Assembly: GCA_029204225.1 (NCBI GenBank)
Contig: CM055099.1
Span: 67,115,852-67,179,851, forward strand
Direction: 5' to 3'
Length of the DNA: 64,000 nucleotides
Source: Diphasiastrum complanatum
Taxonomy: Eukaryota > Streptophyta > Lycopodiopsida > Lycopodiales > Lycopodiaceae
Shown: positions 13,484-23,484 of the stretch, piece by piece
Layout: each line of letters opens with the position of its first letter
Position numbering within the stretch: position 1 is the first letter of the stretch
Program-made: the position numbers and the translations under genes
The notes under the pieces: generated by a model
The model's input: only the letters and a program-made list of their open reading frames with translations
The model's database searches: none
Told to the model about the DNA's origin: nothing

Positions 13484-13830
13484 CCTAAGTATTGTGGACC
13501 ATGGTTGATTATCAAGAAAGTGAGCCAAGTAGCTTATAAGCTACAACTACCTGTAGGATGCAAGGTGCATCCAATATTCCATGTTAGCCAACTGAAGAGA
13601 TGTTTGCACAATGGCGATAGCCTGGTGGAAGGTCTAGTGTCTCTTGAGGATAAAGACACCATAGGTTATTGGCCAGATAGAATCCTAGATCGAAGGGAGC
13701 GACGATTGCGGAATCGTCTCCTTCAACAGTATCTGGTAACCTGGAAAGGGCATCCGTTGTCAGATGCTACCTAGGAGACGCAATAGGCGTTGCAGAAGTC
13801 TTACCTAGAGTTTGTCATCGAGGACCGATG
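13427..13830 (+). pseudogene. Integrase C-terminus with chromodomain (chromovirus)
   Basis: The frame contains SPKYCGPWLIIKKVSQVAYK, LQLPVGCKVHPIFHVSQLKR and then DRILDRRERRLRN with YLVTWKGHPLSDAT. The first part is the integrase C-terminal fold and the last is a chromodomain, which in chromoviruses targets integration through histone marks. TAG codons at 13,772-13,774 (where Trp is usual after SDAT) and 13,784-13,786 break the chromodomain. The frame would then run to TGA near 13,828. The integrase catalytic core is absent. Confidence 0.75.
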
Positions 13831-13852
13831 ACTTGCCAGAGGAGAGAAGGAC

Positions 13853-14153
13853 TGTTAGAGTCCAGTTACGACTCTATGTTGGGGGTATTCCCAACAAAGT
13901 GAAAATAAATAAAATCCTCCAATAAAATGTGTTGTGAGGGCATGGCATCCTGCGTGTATAAGCCCATGGCCCAATGAGCACGCAATTGAAGTTGTAAATA
14001 AAATAAACTTGACTTGGGCCTTGTAATTAAAATAAAACTAGAGGCCCAATGTCATTTTTAAACTTAGTGATCACTTTTTAGAGTTGGGTTCAAATTGGGA
14101 CTCACATGAATCTTGTGATTTCTAATGTACTTTTTGTGGACCCTTGGATCAAG
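13853..14153 (+). repeat. Gypsy 3' LTR, left part
   Basis: The LTR starts TGTTAGAGTCC right after a purine tract (GAGGAGAGAAGGA, about 13,839-13,851). It is interrupted by the young Copia element at 14,154 and resumes at 20,015. The split halves join at a CAAG duplication. Confidence 0.6.
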
Positions 14154-14806
14154 TGTGAAAAACTCAGATCCAAAAGATGCTAAAGTTTCATAAAGATCTT
14201 GGCCATGGAAGTTATGCACATCTAGATTGAAAAAATGATAGAAATTGTGATGTTAAGCATACTAAACATCAACTAAACATCAAAATCTGATCATAAGCTT
14301 CCACAAACAGAAACTTGCTGTCCCTGTCCGTACTTCAGAGCCTACAACCTGCATTTCACACGTGTGAAGCCATAGCAACAAAGAAATCACAATTCTAGTG
14401 GCTAGAATGCAAGATATGAACAAAAAAGTGAGAGAGAAGAAGATGGACCTTCAAAGAGCATAACATTCATTCAATAGAATGAAAATGAGATGTGTACATA
14501 CTCGTGGAGATGGCTATTTATAGCAGCCATAGTGCCTCTTGGCCACTTGTCTTATGATAGGCTAAAATTGGGGTCCAATAGGATTCACCCATATACCTAG
14601 AAATTTGGTCAAATAGGAATGCACCAAATTATGAGCCAATAGAAGAGCTCCACACTCGACCTCCTCTAATTAATGTGACCTCAAAAGTAGTGTACACATA
14701 CTTTGGGCCTCTACATACATGTATGAACCTATCTCTAACTTTTATTTGGCCATAGGCCTACAAAATCTCAAGTTAGGAAAATACTACTAGTTGACAATTT
14801 TTCACA
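14154..14806 (-). repeat. 3' LTR of the young Copia element (653 bp)
   Basis: It appears identical to 19,362-20,014. A TATA-like GCTATAAATAGCC occurs on the minus strand near 14,513-14,525. The polyprotein stop codon (14,802-14,804) lies inside its first bases. Confidence 0.93.
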
Positions 14807-17800
14807 CTCCCTCTTCAACTAGTTTTAGCATAGATTTAGAAAGTACACCAAGACTTGTTCTATGCTTGAAAAATAAGTCCTTTCCCAATGCTTTGGTAAA
14901 GATATCAGCCACACATTCCTTTGATGGGACATGTTCAAGCTTGATCTCTTTTGCCAACACTTGTTCTCTCACAAAATGGTAAGCCACCTCGATATGTTTG
15001 CTCCTTGCATGGAAAACCGGATTGCTTGCTAGACTTTGGGCTGAAAGGTTGTCACAAAAGATGATTGGACTCTCTGAAAAATCCAGCAAATGAAGCTCCA
15101 TAATCATCCTCTTGATCCACACCATCTCCTTTGTGCATGATGTCAAAGCTTTGTACTCGGCCTCACTAGAAGAAAGTGATATAGTTGCTTGTTTCTTCGA
15201 CATCCATGAGATAGCTCCATCACCTATGAAAATAGCATGTGCATTTATGGATTTTCTATCCATAAGGTCTCCTGCAAAATCTAAATCTGAAAAACCAAAT
15301 AAGTTAGGTGATGAGCCTCTATAAACAATGCCAAAATCTTTTGTTCCCGAGATGTATCTCAAGATCCTCTTTCCTAGTTTCCAATGTTCTATGCTAGGAT
15401 CTTGCATGAATTGGCTTAATCTACCAACACAATAAGATAAATCAGGTCTTGTGATGGTTAGATATATAAGAGAACCTATTAGCTTCCTATAGAGAGTAAT
15501 GTCCTCGAAGGATCTTTCATTACCTCTTATAGTTAGCTTTACATGTGATTCCATAGGTGTATCAATAGGATTTGCATCTACCATATGAAATCTATTGAGA
15601 ATAGAAATAGCATACTTCTCTTGTGAAATAAAAGTGATTTGAGAAGTTCTAATTACTTCTATTCCTTAGATATAGCTCAAAAGACCAAGATCATGCACTT
15701 CAAATTCCTTTTTTAGTGCTTTCTTGATATCTTCTATATCTTCCTTGTTCCCTCCACTTAAAATAATGTCATCCACATAAATTAGAAGGATTGTAACATC
15801 ATTAGCACTAATTCTAAAGTAAAGTGAATGATCATACTCACTCATAGTGAAGTTTTGAGAAAGTAGAAAAGAGTTAAGCCTAGCATACCAACTCCTTGGT
15901 GCTTGCTTAAGACTATACAAACTTTTTTGTAGAAAACACACATGATTAGGCTTGCTATGAGAAACATAGCTCTCGGGTTGCTCCATGTAGACTTCCTCTT
16001 CAAGATCACCATTCAAGAAAGCATTAGAAATGTCTAATTGCCAAAGATCCCATCCATAAAGAGTTGCAAGGGAAATGATTACTCTTATGCTCACCATCTT
16101 TGCCACGGGTGCAAAGGTTTCCTCATAGTCAATGCCATGCTCTTGAGCATAACCTTTAGCCACCAACCTTGCCTTCAACTTGTTGATAGATCCATCTTGA
16201 TTTGTCTTTACCTTGAAGATCCATTTGCATCCAATTGCACTTTTGCCCTTTGGAAGCTCCACCAATCTCCATGTGTTGTTCTTCATAAGTGCTTCAAACT
16301 CAAGATCCATTCCTTGGATCCATTCCTCTTTTTGCCTTGCTTCATCTACACATGAAGGTACATCAAAAGAAGTTAGGAAAGCATAGTTGGATCCATCCAC
16401 CACTTGCTTACCTTTGCCATCATAAGTGAGCCTTGAGGGTTTCACTTTATGCCTTGGAGTTCTCCTTGGAATTTGACTTGAAGAGGCTTCTTCAACATCC
16501 ACATCCAATGTGTCATCAACTCCATTGTCATCAAGCACATTAGTTGCAACAACACCATCATCACTTGAAACAACTTTTGGAATGTTACCTTCATCAAAAA
16601 TGACATCCCTACTTGTGAACACTTTCTTGATTGAAGGAACATAAATCCTATATGCTTTGCTTACTTCACTATAACCAACAAAAATGCCCTTTCTTGAAGA
16701 TGGATCCTCCTTAGTTCTATCATCAAGAGTAATGTTGAAGTAGCAAATGCATCCAAAAGTTCTTAGAAACTTGACATTAGGCTTCGTACCAAACAAAGCT
16801 TCAAAAGGGGTTTTTCCTTCCAATACAACACTTGGCCATCTATTGCATAGGAAATTTGCACACAACAAAGCATCACTCCAAAAAGGTTTAGGAAGATTAG
16901 CATTCAATCTCATTGCCTTTGCACTCTCACACAAGGTTCTATTCTTCCTCTCGGCCACTCCATTTTGTTGTGGTGTTCTTGGACATGTGTACTCCCTCTT
17001 GATCCCATGCTCATCGCAAAAGGCTTTGAATTTGTTAGAAATGTATTCACCACCATTGTCGCTCCTCAAGCATTTGATTTTGGTTGTAAATTGAGTCTCA
17101 ATAGCAACTTTGAACTTGACAAACACATCAAACACCTCATCCTTGCTCTTTAGTAGATAAACCCAACAAAATCTACTAAAATCATCAATGAAAGTTACAT
17201 ACATCTTAGCACCTCCATTGCTAATTGTAGTAACACCATGAATATCCGAATGCAAGAGAGAAAAAGGCATCTTAGATCTAGATATAGATCTAGTATATGG
17301 CAATCTATGTGATTTAGACAAAGCACATTCTTCACAAACATGATTCAAGCAAGTAAGAGACTTGGGAAGTCCCCTTACTACCTCCTTTTTGGCTATTACC
17401 TCCAAGGCCTTGTAGTTGAGATGTCCCATCCTTTTATGCCATACCTCTTGAATTGACATTTGTTCATTTGCCATGCATCCAACTTGGTTAGCAACAACAC
17501 ATGCATCAAGCTTGAACAATTTCCCTTGCCTTTTCCCTTTTGCAATGATACTACACCCCTTTTTGATCAAGCAAGCATCACCATCAAACTCAACTTTGAA
17601 TCCTTTGTCAAGCATTTGGCTTACACTAAGTAAGTTCTTGGTAATGGATGGAATGAGCAAAACATCTTTCAATTCTATATTCCTATTTGTAGAAAGTGAA
17701 ATAGGAATTGTGCCAATCCCCTTGATTGCACACTCACCATCATTTGCGGTATAGATTACCTTCCTATCACCATCAAATGCCATTAAAGATGAAAAATACT

Positions 17801-18752
17801 CTTTATGATATGTCATATGAGAAGTGGCTCCACTATCAATCCACCAAGGATCAATGTCTCCATGATTAGCCAACAAGCAAGATGACATAACAAAAGCATC
17901 ATTTGAAAGAAGCTCATCCCCACCCTCATCAATAGTTAGATTGGTTTGCTTTTCCCCTTGATCCCTCTTTTTCTTAAAACAATCACTAGCAAAATGCCCT
18001 TTGACTCCACAATAGAAACATTTTAGCTTAGATCTATCCTTCTTTTTGCCAAAAGTAGAGTGCTCACCTTGGTCTTGCCCTTTAGACCAATTGCTTTTAC
18101 CTTTGCCCTTGAACTTGCCTTTAGAGAACATTGCCTCCTCTTCTCCTCCTTGAGATGTAGAAGATGCTCCCACTCTTGCTTGCAACCTGAATTCTTCAGC
18201 CAACAAGACCTCTTGCAAGTCTCCAACACTTGGTAAACATTTTTGGATAGCATAACTTTGAACAAGATTAGCATGATCATCCAACAAGCCATTGAGAATC
18301 ACTTGAACAAGCTCCTCATTATTTATGCCATCATTAATGCATGCTAACTCATCATTCAATGCTTTAACTCTCAAAACAAAAGCATGTCCATTCTCACTCT
18401 TCTTTTGCATACAAGAAAAGATTTGCCTTCTTAAAGTCAACACTCTAGAAGTAGACTTGGATTCATAAACCTTCTTCAAGGCTTCCCAAGCTTCACTAGA
18501 TGATGTGCACTTACCAACCTCTTTGATAAGCTCATTTGTCACATTCATCTTGATCATGTGAAGGGCTTTCTTTGCCCTCTTGTCATACCTCAATTGTTCT
18601 TGAGGTGCCAAAGGTCTCTCCTCCACACCTACAACAATATCCATCAACTCATTCATCTCAAGCAAAGACTCCATCCTTACTTTCCAAGTAGAATAGTTGA
18701 GGGAGGTAAGCCTATCATTGCTTTCCAACATGTAGCCTCCATTTGTAGCCAT
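14802..18752 (-). pseudogene. Copia gag-pol polyprotein with one in-frame stop
   Basis: A single 1,317-codon frame is broken only by TAA at 15,666-15,668. Domains in order: gag (UBN2 type, residues 15-195), zinc knuckle CFYCGVKGHFASDC (245-258), aspartic protease DSGAT (306-310), pre-integrase WHKRMGHLNY (438-447), integrase core with D503, D565 and E601 (D-X35-E spacing), and reverse transcriptase with LDISNAF (D907) and IYVDDI (D994, D995). After the stop, in the same frame, the RT thumb (TRPDLSYCVGRLSQF) and RNase H (ISWMSKKQ, SLSSSEAEYKAL) follow to residue 1,316. The paralogue at 25.8-27.8 kb has Leu at the stop position. The stop falls after the RT catalytic site, so a truncated product would lack RNase H. 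Confidence 0.93.
14807..14816 (-). promoter_or_regulatory. Polypurine tract of the young Copia element
   Basis: The minus strand reads GAAGAGGGAG immediately before the 3' LTR. It is the plus-strand DNA primer site and also encodes the polyprotein's last Glu-Glu-Gly residues. Confidence 0.8.
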
Positions 18753-19349
18753 GTTGCAATGATTGATCTCTGATCTTTGACCTGTTCCAATGCACTAAGC
18801 ACTCTCTTGAATCAACAAATGAAACACAAGAAGAAATCACAAAGATTTGGAACCTAAAACCTTACTTTTTCTCTCTTTTCCTCACTTTTTCCTTAATTTT
18901 AGCCACTAGTTTTATGATTTCTTGATCAAACCAAGACCAAACCTCAATATACTTGCTTTTCCCTCACTCCTAAGATTGAAATACACTCTTGAATCATTCA
19001 GCAAACTGAAAATCAGAGGGTTACATCAATTTTGAAGTTTTTGACATGAAGAAGCAAGAAATTGAATCAAAAAACTATATGCTAGAATGGAAAACTAATA
19101 GGATCTTGTTGGATCTTGCATCTCCCTCTTTCCAAAACAATTTTTGTCTCCTTATTCTGATAAGTACAGAGGGAATTCGCCCTACTTCAATTGAAATGCA
19201 TACAAATGATGTTTTGATCACAAAGATCCAATTTCTACACATAAATCAACAAGATTTTTAGCTAGAAACTTGATTGGAATGCTACAAAAGCAAACTCGCC
19301 CACAAATCTCTTCTAAATCTGGCAAAACCTGCACATTTGGCCGCCTAAT
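18753..19349 (-). other. Untranslated leader of the young Copia element
   Basis: About 0.6 kb without a long frame, between primer site and gag start. Its last 80 bases resemble the bases before gag in the second Copia (23,385-23,484). Confidence 0.7.
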
Positions 19350-19361
19350 GCTCTGATACCA
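19350..19361 (-). promoter_or_regulatory. Primer-binding site of the young Copia element
   Basis: The minus strand reads TGGTATCAGAGC directly next to the 5' LTR. This is the standard initiator-Met tRNA primer site of plant Copia elements. Confidence 0.9.
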
Positions 19362-20014
19362 TGTGAAAAACTCAGATCCAAAAGATGCTAAAGTTTCATA
19401 AAGATCTTGGCCATGGAAGTTATGCACATCTAGATTGAAAAAATGATAGAAATTGTGATGTTAAGCATACTAAACATCAACTAAACATCAAAATCTGATC
19501 ATAAGCTTCCACAAACAGAAACTTGCTGTCCCTGTCCGTACTTCAGAGCCTACAACCTGCATTTCACACGTGTGAAGCCATAGCAACAAAGAAATCACAA
19601 TTCTAGTGGCTAGAATGCAAGATATGAACAAAAAAGTGAGAGAGAAGAAGATGGACCTTCAAAGAGCATAACATTCATTCAATAGAATGAAAATGAGATG
19701 TGTACATACTCGTGGAGATGGCTATTTATAGCAGCCATAGTGCCTCTTGGCCACTTGTCTTATGATAGGCTAAAATTGGGGTCCAATAGGATTCACCCAT
19801 ATACCTAGAAATTTGGTCAAATAGGAATGCACCAAATTATGAGCCAATAGAAGAGCTCCACACTCGACCTCCTCTAATTAATGTGACCTCAAAAGTAGTG
19901 TACACATACTTTGGGCCTCTACATACATGTATGAACCTATCTCTAACTTTTATTTGGCCATAGGCCTACAAAATCTCAAGTTAGGAAAATACTACTAGTT
20001 GACAATTTTTCACA
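19362..20014 (-). repeat. 5' LTR of the young Copia element (653 bp)
   Basis: It appears identical to 14,154-14,806, with TGTGAAAAA and TTTTTCACA ends. Minus-strand TATA-like GCTATAAATAGCC lies near 19,721-19,733, so transcription would start about 30 bp beyond it. Confidence 0.93.
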
Positions 20015-20512
20015 CAAGTTGGGTCCAAGATGAATGTTAGGATCGTTGTGAATATTAGCCAATAAGATTGAGGGGCAAGGGCCTTCCCCATTTTATAAAA
20101 AGGCACCATTTGTACACTATTGGGATGCTTAATGAAAAGGAGGAAACTCTACCATTTTTGGAAGAGAAGCATCCTCATTTGCTATTCACTACTTGCTATT
20201 GCTCTTGGTTGTGTTTTCTATTGCTTTCTATTTCCATGTTTATTGTTTGCCATAGTGAGTGTTTTTCCATTAGCAAGCATAAGGAGCATTTGAGCTAACC
20301 TCCACCCTCATTCTCTTTCTCTCCCTTTCTCTTCTCTTCTCAATCTCTTCTTCTCCATTCCTTCCCTTCAACCAAACTATGATGAATGTTAGTTAGAGGA
20401 GTAGAGTTAAAGAGGAGTAGTATAGTGGTGAGTAGAGTTAAGGGATAAAGTAGGAAATTAACTAAAAGTAGCATCTATGCATAGTTAGGCACCTATCCAG
20501 TGATCTAACCTT
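20015..20512 (+). repeat. Gypsy 3' LTR, right part
   Basis: It continues the LTR interrupted at 14,153. A TATA box TTTATAAAAAGG occurs near 20,092-20,103, followed by a pyrimidine-rich stretch with many TCTC and TTCT words (20,290-20,370). A likely end is CTAAC near 20,508-20,512. No 5' LTR of matching sequence was found left of 9.4 kb. Confidence 0.5.
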
Positions 20513-20522
20513 TGTTGACAGG

Positions 20523-20741
20523 CGGAAGGGCATGCGGTGTGTCTTGACCGTCGGGACCCTAGCCGTCAATGACGAGATGCTAGCTAGCAAGTAGTTGGGG
20601 TGACCAAGAGGGTCACAGGTCTTTGGCGGGGCACGAGGGTGGTACCCTATGAGTCATTCAGTATTCATAGGTCACATGGGTCATGCATGCTAAGTGGACT
20701 GATCACCCACAGGTGGATGCCATGTGTCAGTTGACTGGAAT
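20523..20741 (+). repeat. Direct repeat D, copy 2
   Basis: Second copy of the 215-bp block at 13,263-13,483. It follows the Gypsy LTR end and stops exactly at AGTTGAC, where LINE-derived sequence begins. Confidence 0.6.
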
Positions 20742-21426
20742 AGCAGGTAGAAGGACTCAAGGAAGGAGGGGGTGCCTATGGTTGGGAGGTTCATTCTACA
20801 CACCGGCTTCTAGGATTCACGAGGTTGGAGAGACTGGCTTGTGACACAGACCACCATAGATACCATTAGCTGGGGTGAGAAAATAGTTGAAATTCCGAGC
20901 AAAAGATCTAGAGAGCACATCAAGAAGGAAACCACTCAGTTTCATTTCTTGGAGGCAACCAAGAGTCAAAAGGTAGTTAAAGAGTAAAGAGTAGCGAATA
21001 GGGGAGTTTAACCTTCCAACATTCCAGGAGATCACATTCATAAGCAATATAGTCAAGGAGGAAATAAAGCATGTCTGTTATTCCTTTTTCTCGTGCCAAG
21101 GCTTTTAGAGAGTTGTGAGTAGAAATTCTGTTGAGCTGATTTTGACCCATAAGCATAGGAGGGCTCCATATTTGAGCTACGTAAGTGTCATTGTCGGAAA
21201 GAAGGCTCTCACATGATAGCTCATCAAACGGAACTGAAATATCTTTGTTCCTTCGGTTTTTCTTCTCAACGAGCAAGGGAGGTTGCCATCGGGGAGAATC
21301 TTCATTTCCAAAGCAGTGTTGACCTTTTTCAATTTGGCCCATTTGACCTCAAAGGGTAGAGAAACAGGAGAAACAGATTTGAATTCAAGAGCATCAGCAA
21401 AATTAAGGGAAGGGGTGACAATGCTT
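20742..21426 (-). pseudogene. LINE endonuclease fragment (5'-end of ORF2)
   Basis: On the minus strand 21,056-20,817 encode MNVISWNVGRLNSPI, then LGCLQEMKLSGFL. This is the start of the apurinic-type endonuclease of plant L1 elements (Asn in SWNV, catalytic Glu in LQEMK). Only about 75 residues remain, and RT is absent. Upstream frames (21,482-20,977), including FEVKWAKLKKVN and NRISTHNSLKALAREKG, may be the preceding ORF or linker and are frameshifted. Confidence 0.65.
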
Positions 21427-22137
21427 GTTAGGGCAATTTTTGGTAGGAGATTGGTCCCACCAAAAAGTACTAAAAAAGTCAAGGGGCACCACTACTGATG
21501 GTGGTTATGCCCTACGTGAGTAATGGAGGTCTTGCCACATCCAATCTTGGGGGCTTCCTCTATTACCCCCCCATGCTCCCGAGCCAATGAGAGTTCTCCA
21601 GGCTCTCAAAAGTATGATTGTAAGGAGGGGGTGCTAGTACTTTTGATGCAATGATTCGCTAGCTTTTTAGGGTCACGGTTCCATACAAACTTCTGATTGC
21701 TAAATCGCGCAAGGATCTCACTAACAGTATGTTTGACTTTCAAATGGCCTTTGGGAGATGGGACTTAGGGCATCTTTTGGTGGTTTAGAGTATTGCCTTC
21801 ATTTCCAAGGCATTGTCCCTATAATGAGGGTATTAGCGGATCGTGGCCATGGTGATCGCGGACATCCTTAGTCCACGGAAATCCCATATCCTACGTGTTT
21901 AGGAGCTACCCTTATATCTTAAGATACTATCCTTATGTCTTTAGGATACCATCCTTTGAGTCCTAAGAACTTGTCCTTAACTCCTTATGGATTGGTCCTT
22001 TAAGATTAGGATACTACCTTTAAGTTTTAGGACTATGCCTGTAGGCCACAGCGTATAAGTACGTGTCTTTGAGGTCATGGGACCCTCAATGGGTGGAGCT
22101 AGGCTCTTGGCAGATCATATGGGGTGTAAGAGGCTAA
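21427..22137 (+). repeat. Possible LTR with TGTTAG...CTAACA ends
   Basis: It begins TGTTAGGGCAATTTTTGG and a CTAACA end occurs at 22,132-22,137. A TATA-like GCGTATAAGTACG lies near 22,045-22,057. The first 43 bases recur in reverse complement at 9,366-9,409. The right part belongs to repeat arm B, and no partner LTR was found, so the boundaries are tentative. The interior has many near-repeats of (T/A)AGGATAC(T/C)A and TCCTTA. Confidence 0.35.
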
Positions 22138-22640
22138 CAGTCCACCTCCAAGGGGGCATCCAGACGTAGGAGCACAAAAACATTGACCCCATATTGACTC
22201 AGCTCAAACCCATTTTGTCGATCACTCCTGTGATCCATCATACCATCAAGATGCCACACCCACTTCTGGTAGTTCCACACACTATCATGAGAATACCTCA
22301 TGCTCATGCAAATGAGATGAGTATTTTCCAAATTCAGAAACTCCAAGACTGCTAGCCATCCAAGATGGCTATGCCATTGCCCAAGGGCCCATGAGCAACA
22401 AGTGTTTCATCTGTGGCAAAACGGGCCATTTCATGGTCGATTGTAAAGTAAATAACCAATACAACTTCATAGCGATGTGAGATATCCTTTTTTTAGTTAT
22501 TTTTCCATGCTGTATGTAGTGCTTGTGGGGTGCAAGTTGTAAGCACCGCTTTGCTTGATAAGTGGTGGTATTTTTACCAACTGTCAGGTCTAGGTATTTT
22601 GCTAGACAGTACCAACGGCGGGTGTGACTACTAGTGTGAC
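22044..22640 (+). repeat. Dispersed repeat arm B, gag fragment with CCHC knuckle
   Basis: Inverted copy of 4,744-5,415. On the plus strand a frame carries the zinc knuckle CFICGKTGHFMVDC (about 22,402-22,443), then NNQYNFIAM and a TGA. In this copy the upstream frame has a TGA where arm A has CGA. The block is cut at about 22,640 by the second Copia and its associated sequence. Its last bases resume at 28,428. Confidence 0.6.
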
Positions 22641-23384
22641 GCTTTATTTTACAAGTAGAATGAGGAAGTCCTCCAAATCCAAGGTAGAGCCTCCAAATGT
22701 CCTCCAAGCAACCTACAAGCTTCAAGATGCTCCCCAACTCCAAGCTAGGATGCCTCCACTTGCAAGTAAGGATCTGCAAGCCTCCAAGGATCTCTCCTCC
22801 ACCTATGTCCCTACTCTTTAAACACAAAGATAGATAACAAGCTGGCCTCAAGTATTCACCACCCAACCATAGCTAGATCCAAGCTCCAAGCAAGACCTAT
22901 CTAGCACCCCCTTGCTAGCCATAAACAAATCACAAGCATACCACAACACTCCATAGCATACTCAAGATCCAAACCCTACTTATGTCCCATACCATAAGCA
23001 AGATCCAAACCTCAAGCATACTACCACAAGAAAGCACTCTACACACTAGTAGCAACACTGGAGCATAAGCCAAGCAAACAAGACGAATCTCCCCCCTCCC
23101 AATGGGCGCCCTACTACCCTCACATAGATGGCCCATGGACCCCTCCAATGCACTATGGAGTTCCATGCTCATCCAATGAGAGAGAGAGAAGCCTAGGGGA
23201 GTTAAAGAATCTCCAAGAGCCTCCATAGGCTTATGGAATGTCAAGAGACTCCTTCCGTAACCTATGACTCTTTGAATGCCTTTCTTGTGGGAGTTGGGAA
23301 CTCAATGGACACTTTAGAAGGGCGCCCTCCTACTAGGTCCCATTGCCCAAGTTGTGCAAGTATAGAAGAGAATTTGTGAGATAG
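22641..23384. other. Unassigned C-rich sequence at the broken 5' end of the second Copia
   Basis: It sits where the 5' LTR and primer site should be. It is rich in CCTCCAA, CAAGCATACCACAA and CAAGATCCAAACC repeats. No coding potential is recognised. It may be a captured fragment or another element's LTR. Confidence 0.35.
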
Positions 23385-23484
23385 TTTCAAATCTTGGTGA
23401 TTTCTTTTGAAAGCATTTGTTGTTGTTCAAAGGAGTGCTTTGTGCATTGAAACAGATTGAAAGAGAAGATCAGGTCATTGCTAC

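Larger units (their letters stand above)
14154..20014 (-). mobile_element. Young, nearly intact Ty1/Copia element (5,861 bp)
   Basis: It is complete: two 653-bp LTRs, primer site, 0.6-kb leader, single gag-pol frame and purine tract, all reading right to left. Ends are TGTGAAAAA...TTTTTCACA, and CAAG flanks both sides (14,150-14,153 and 20,015-20,018) as a 4-5 bp target duplication. By base-by-base reading the two LTRs show no difference, which implies a recent insertion. One nonsense codon in pol makes this copy non-autonomous. Confidence 0.93.

Noticed and set aside
21427-22640. Complete LTR retrotransposon from the LTR candidate into arm B
   Set aside because: No primer site follows the candidate LTR end, no second LTR is seen, and arm A lacks most of the candidate LTR. 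Only a tentative LTR was kept.
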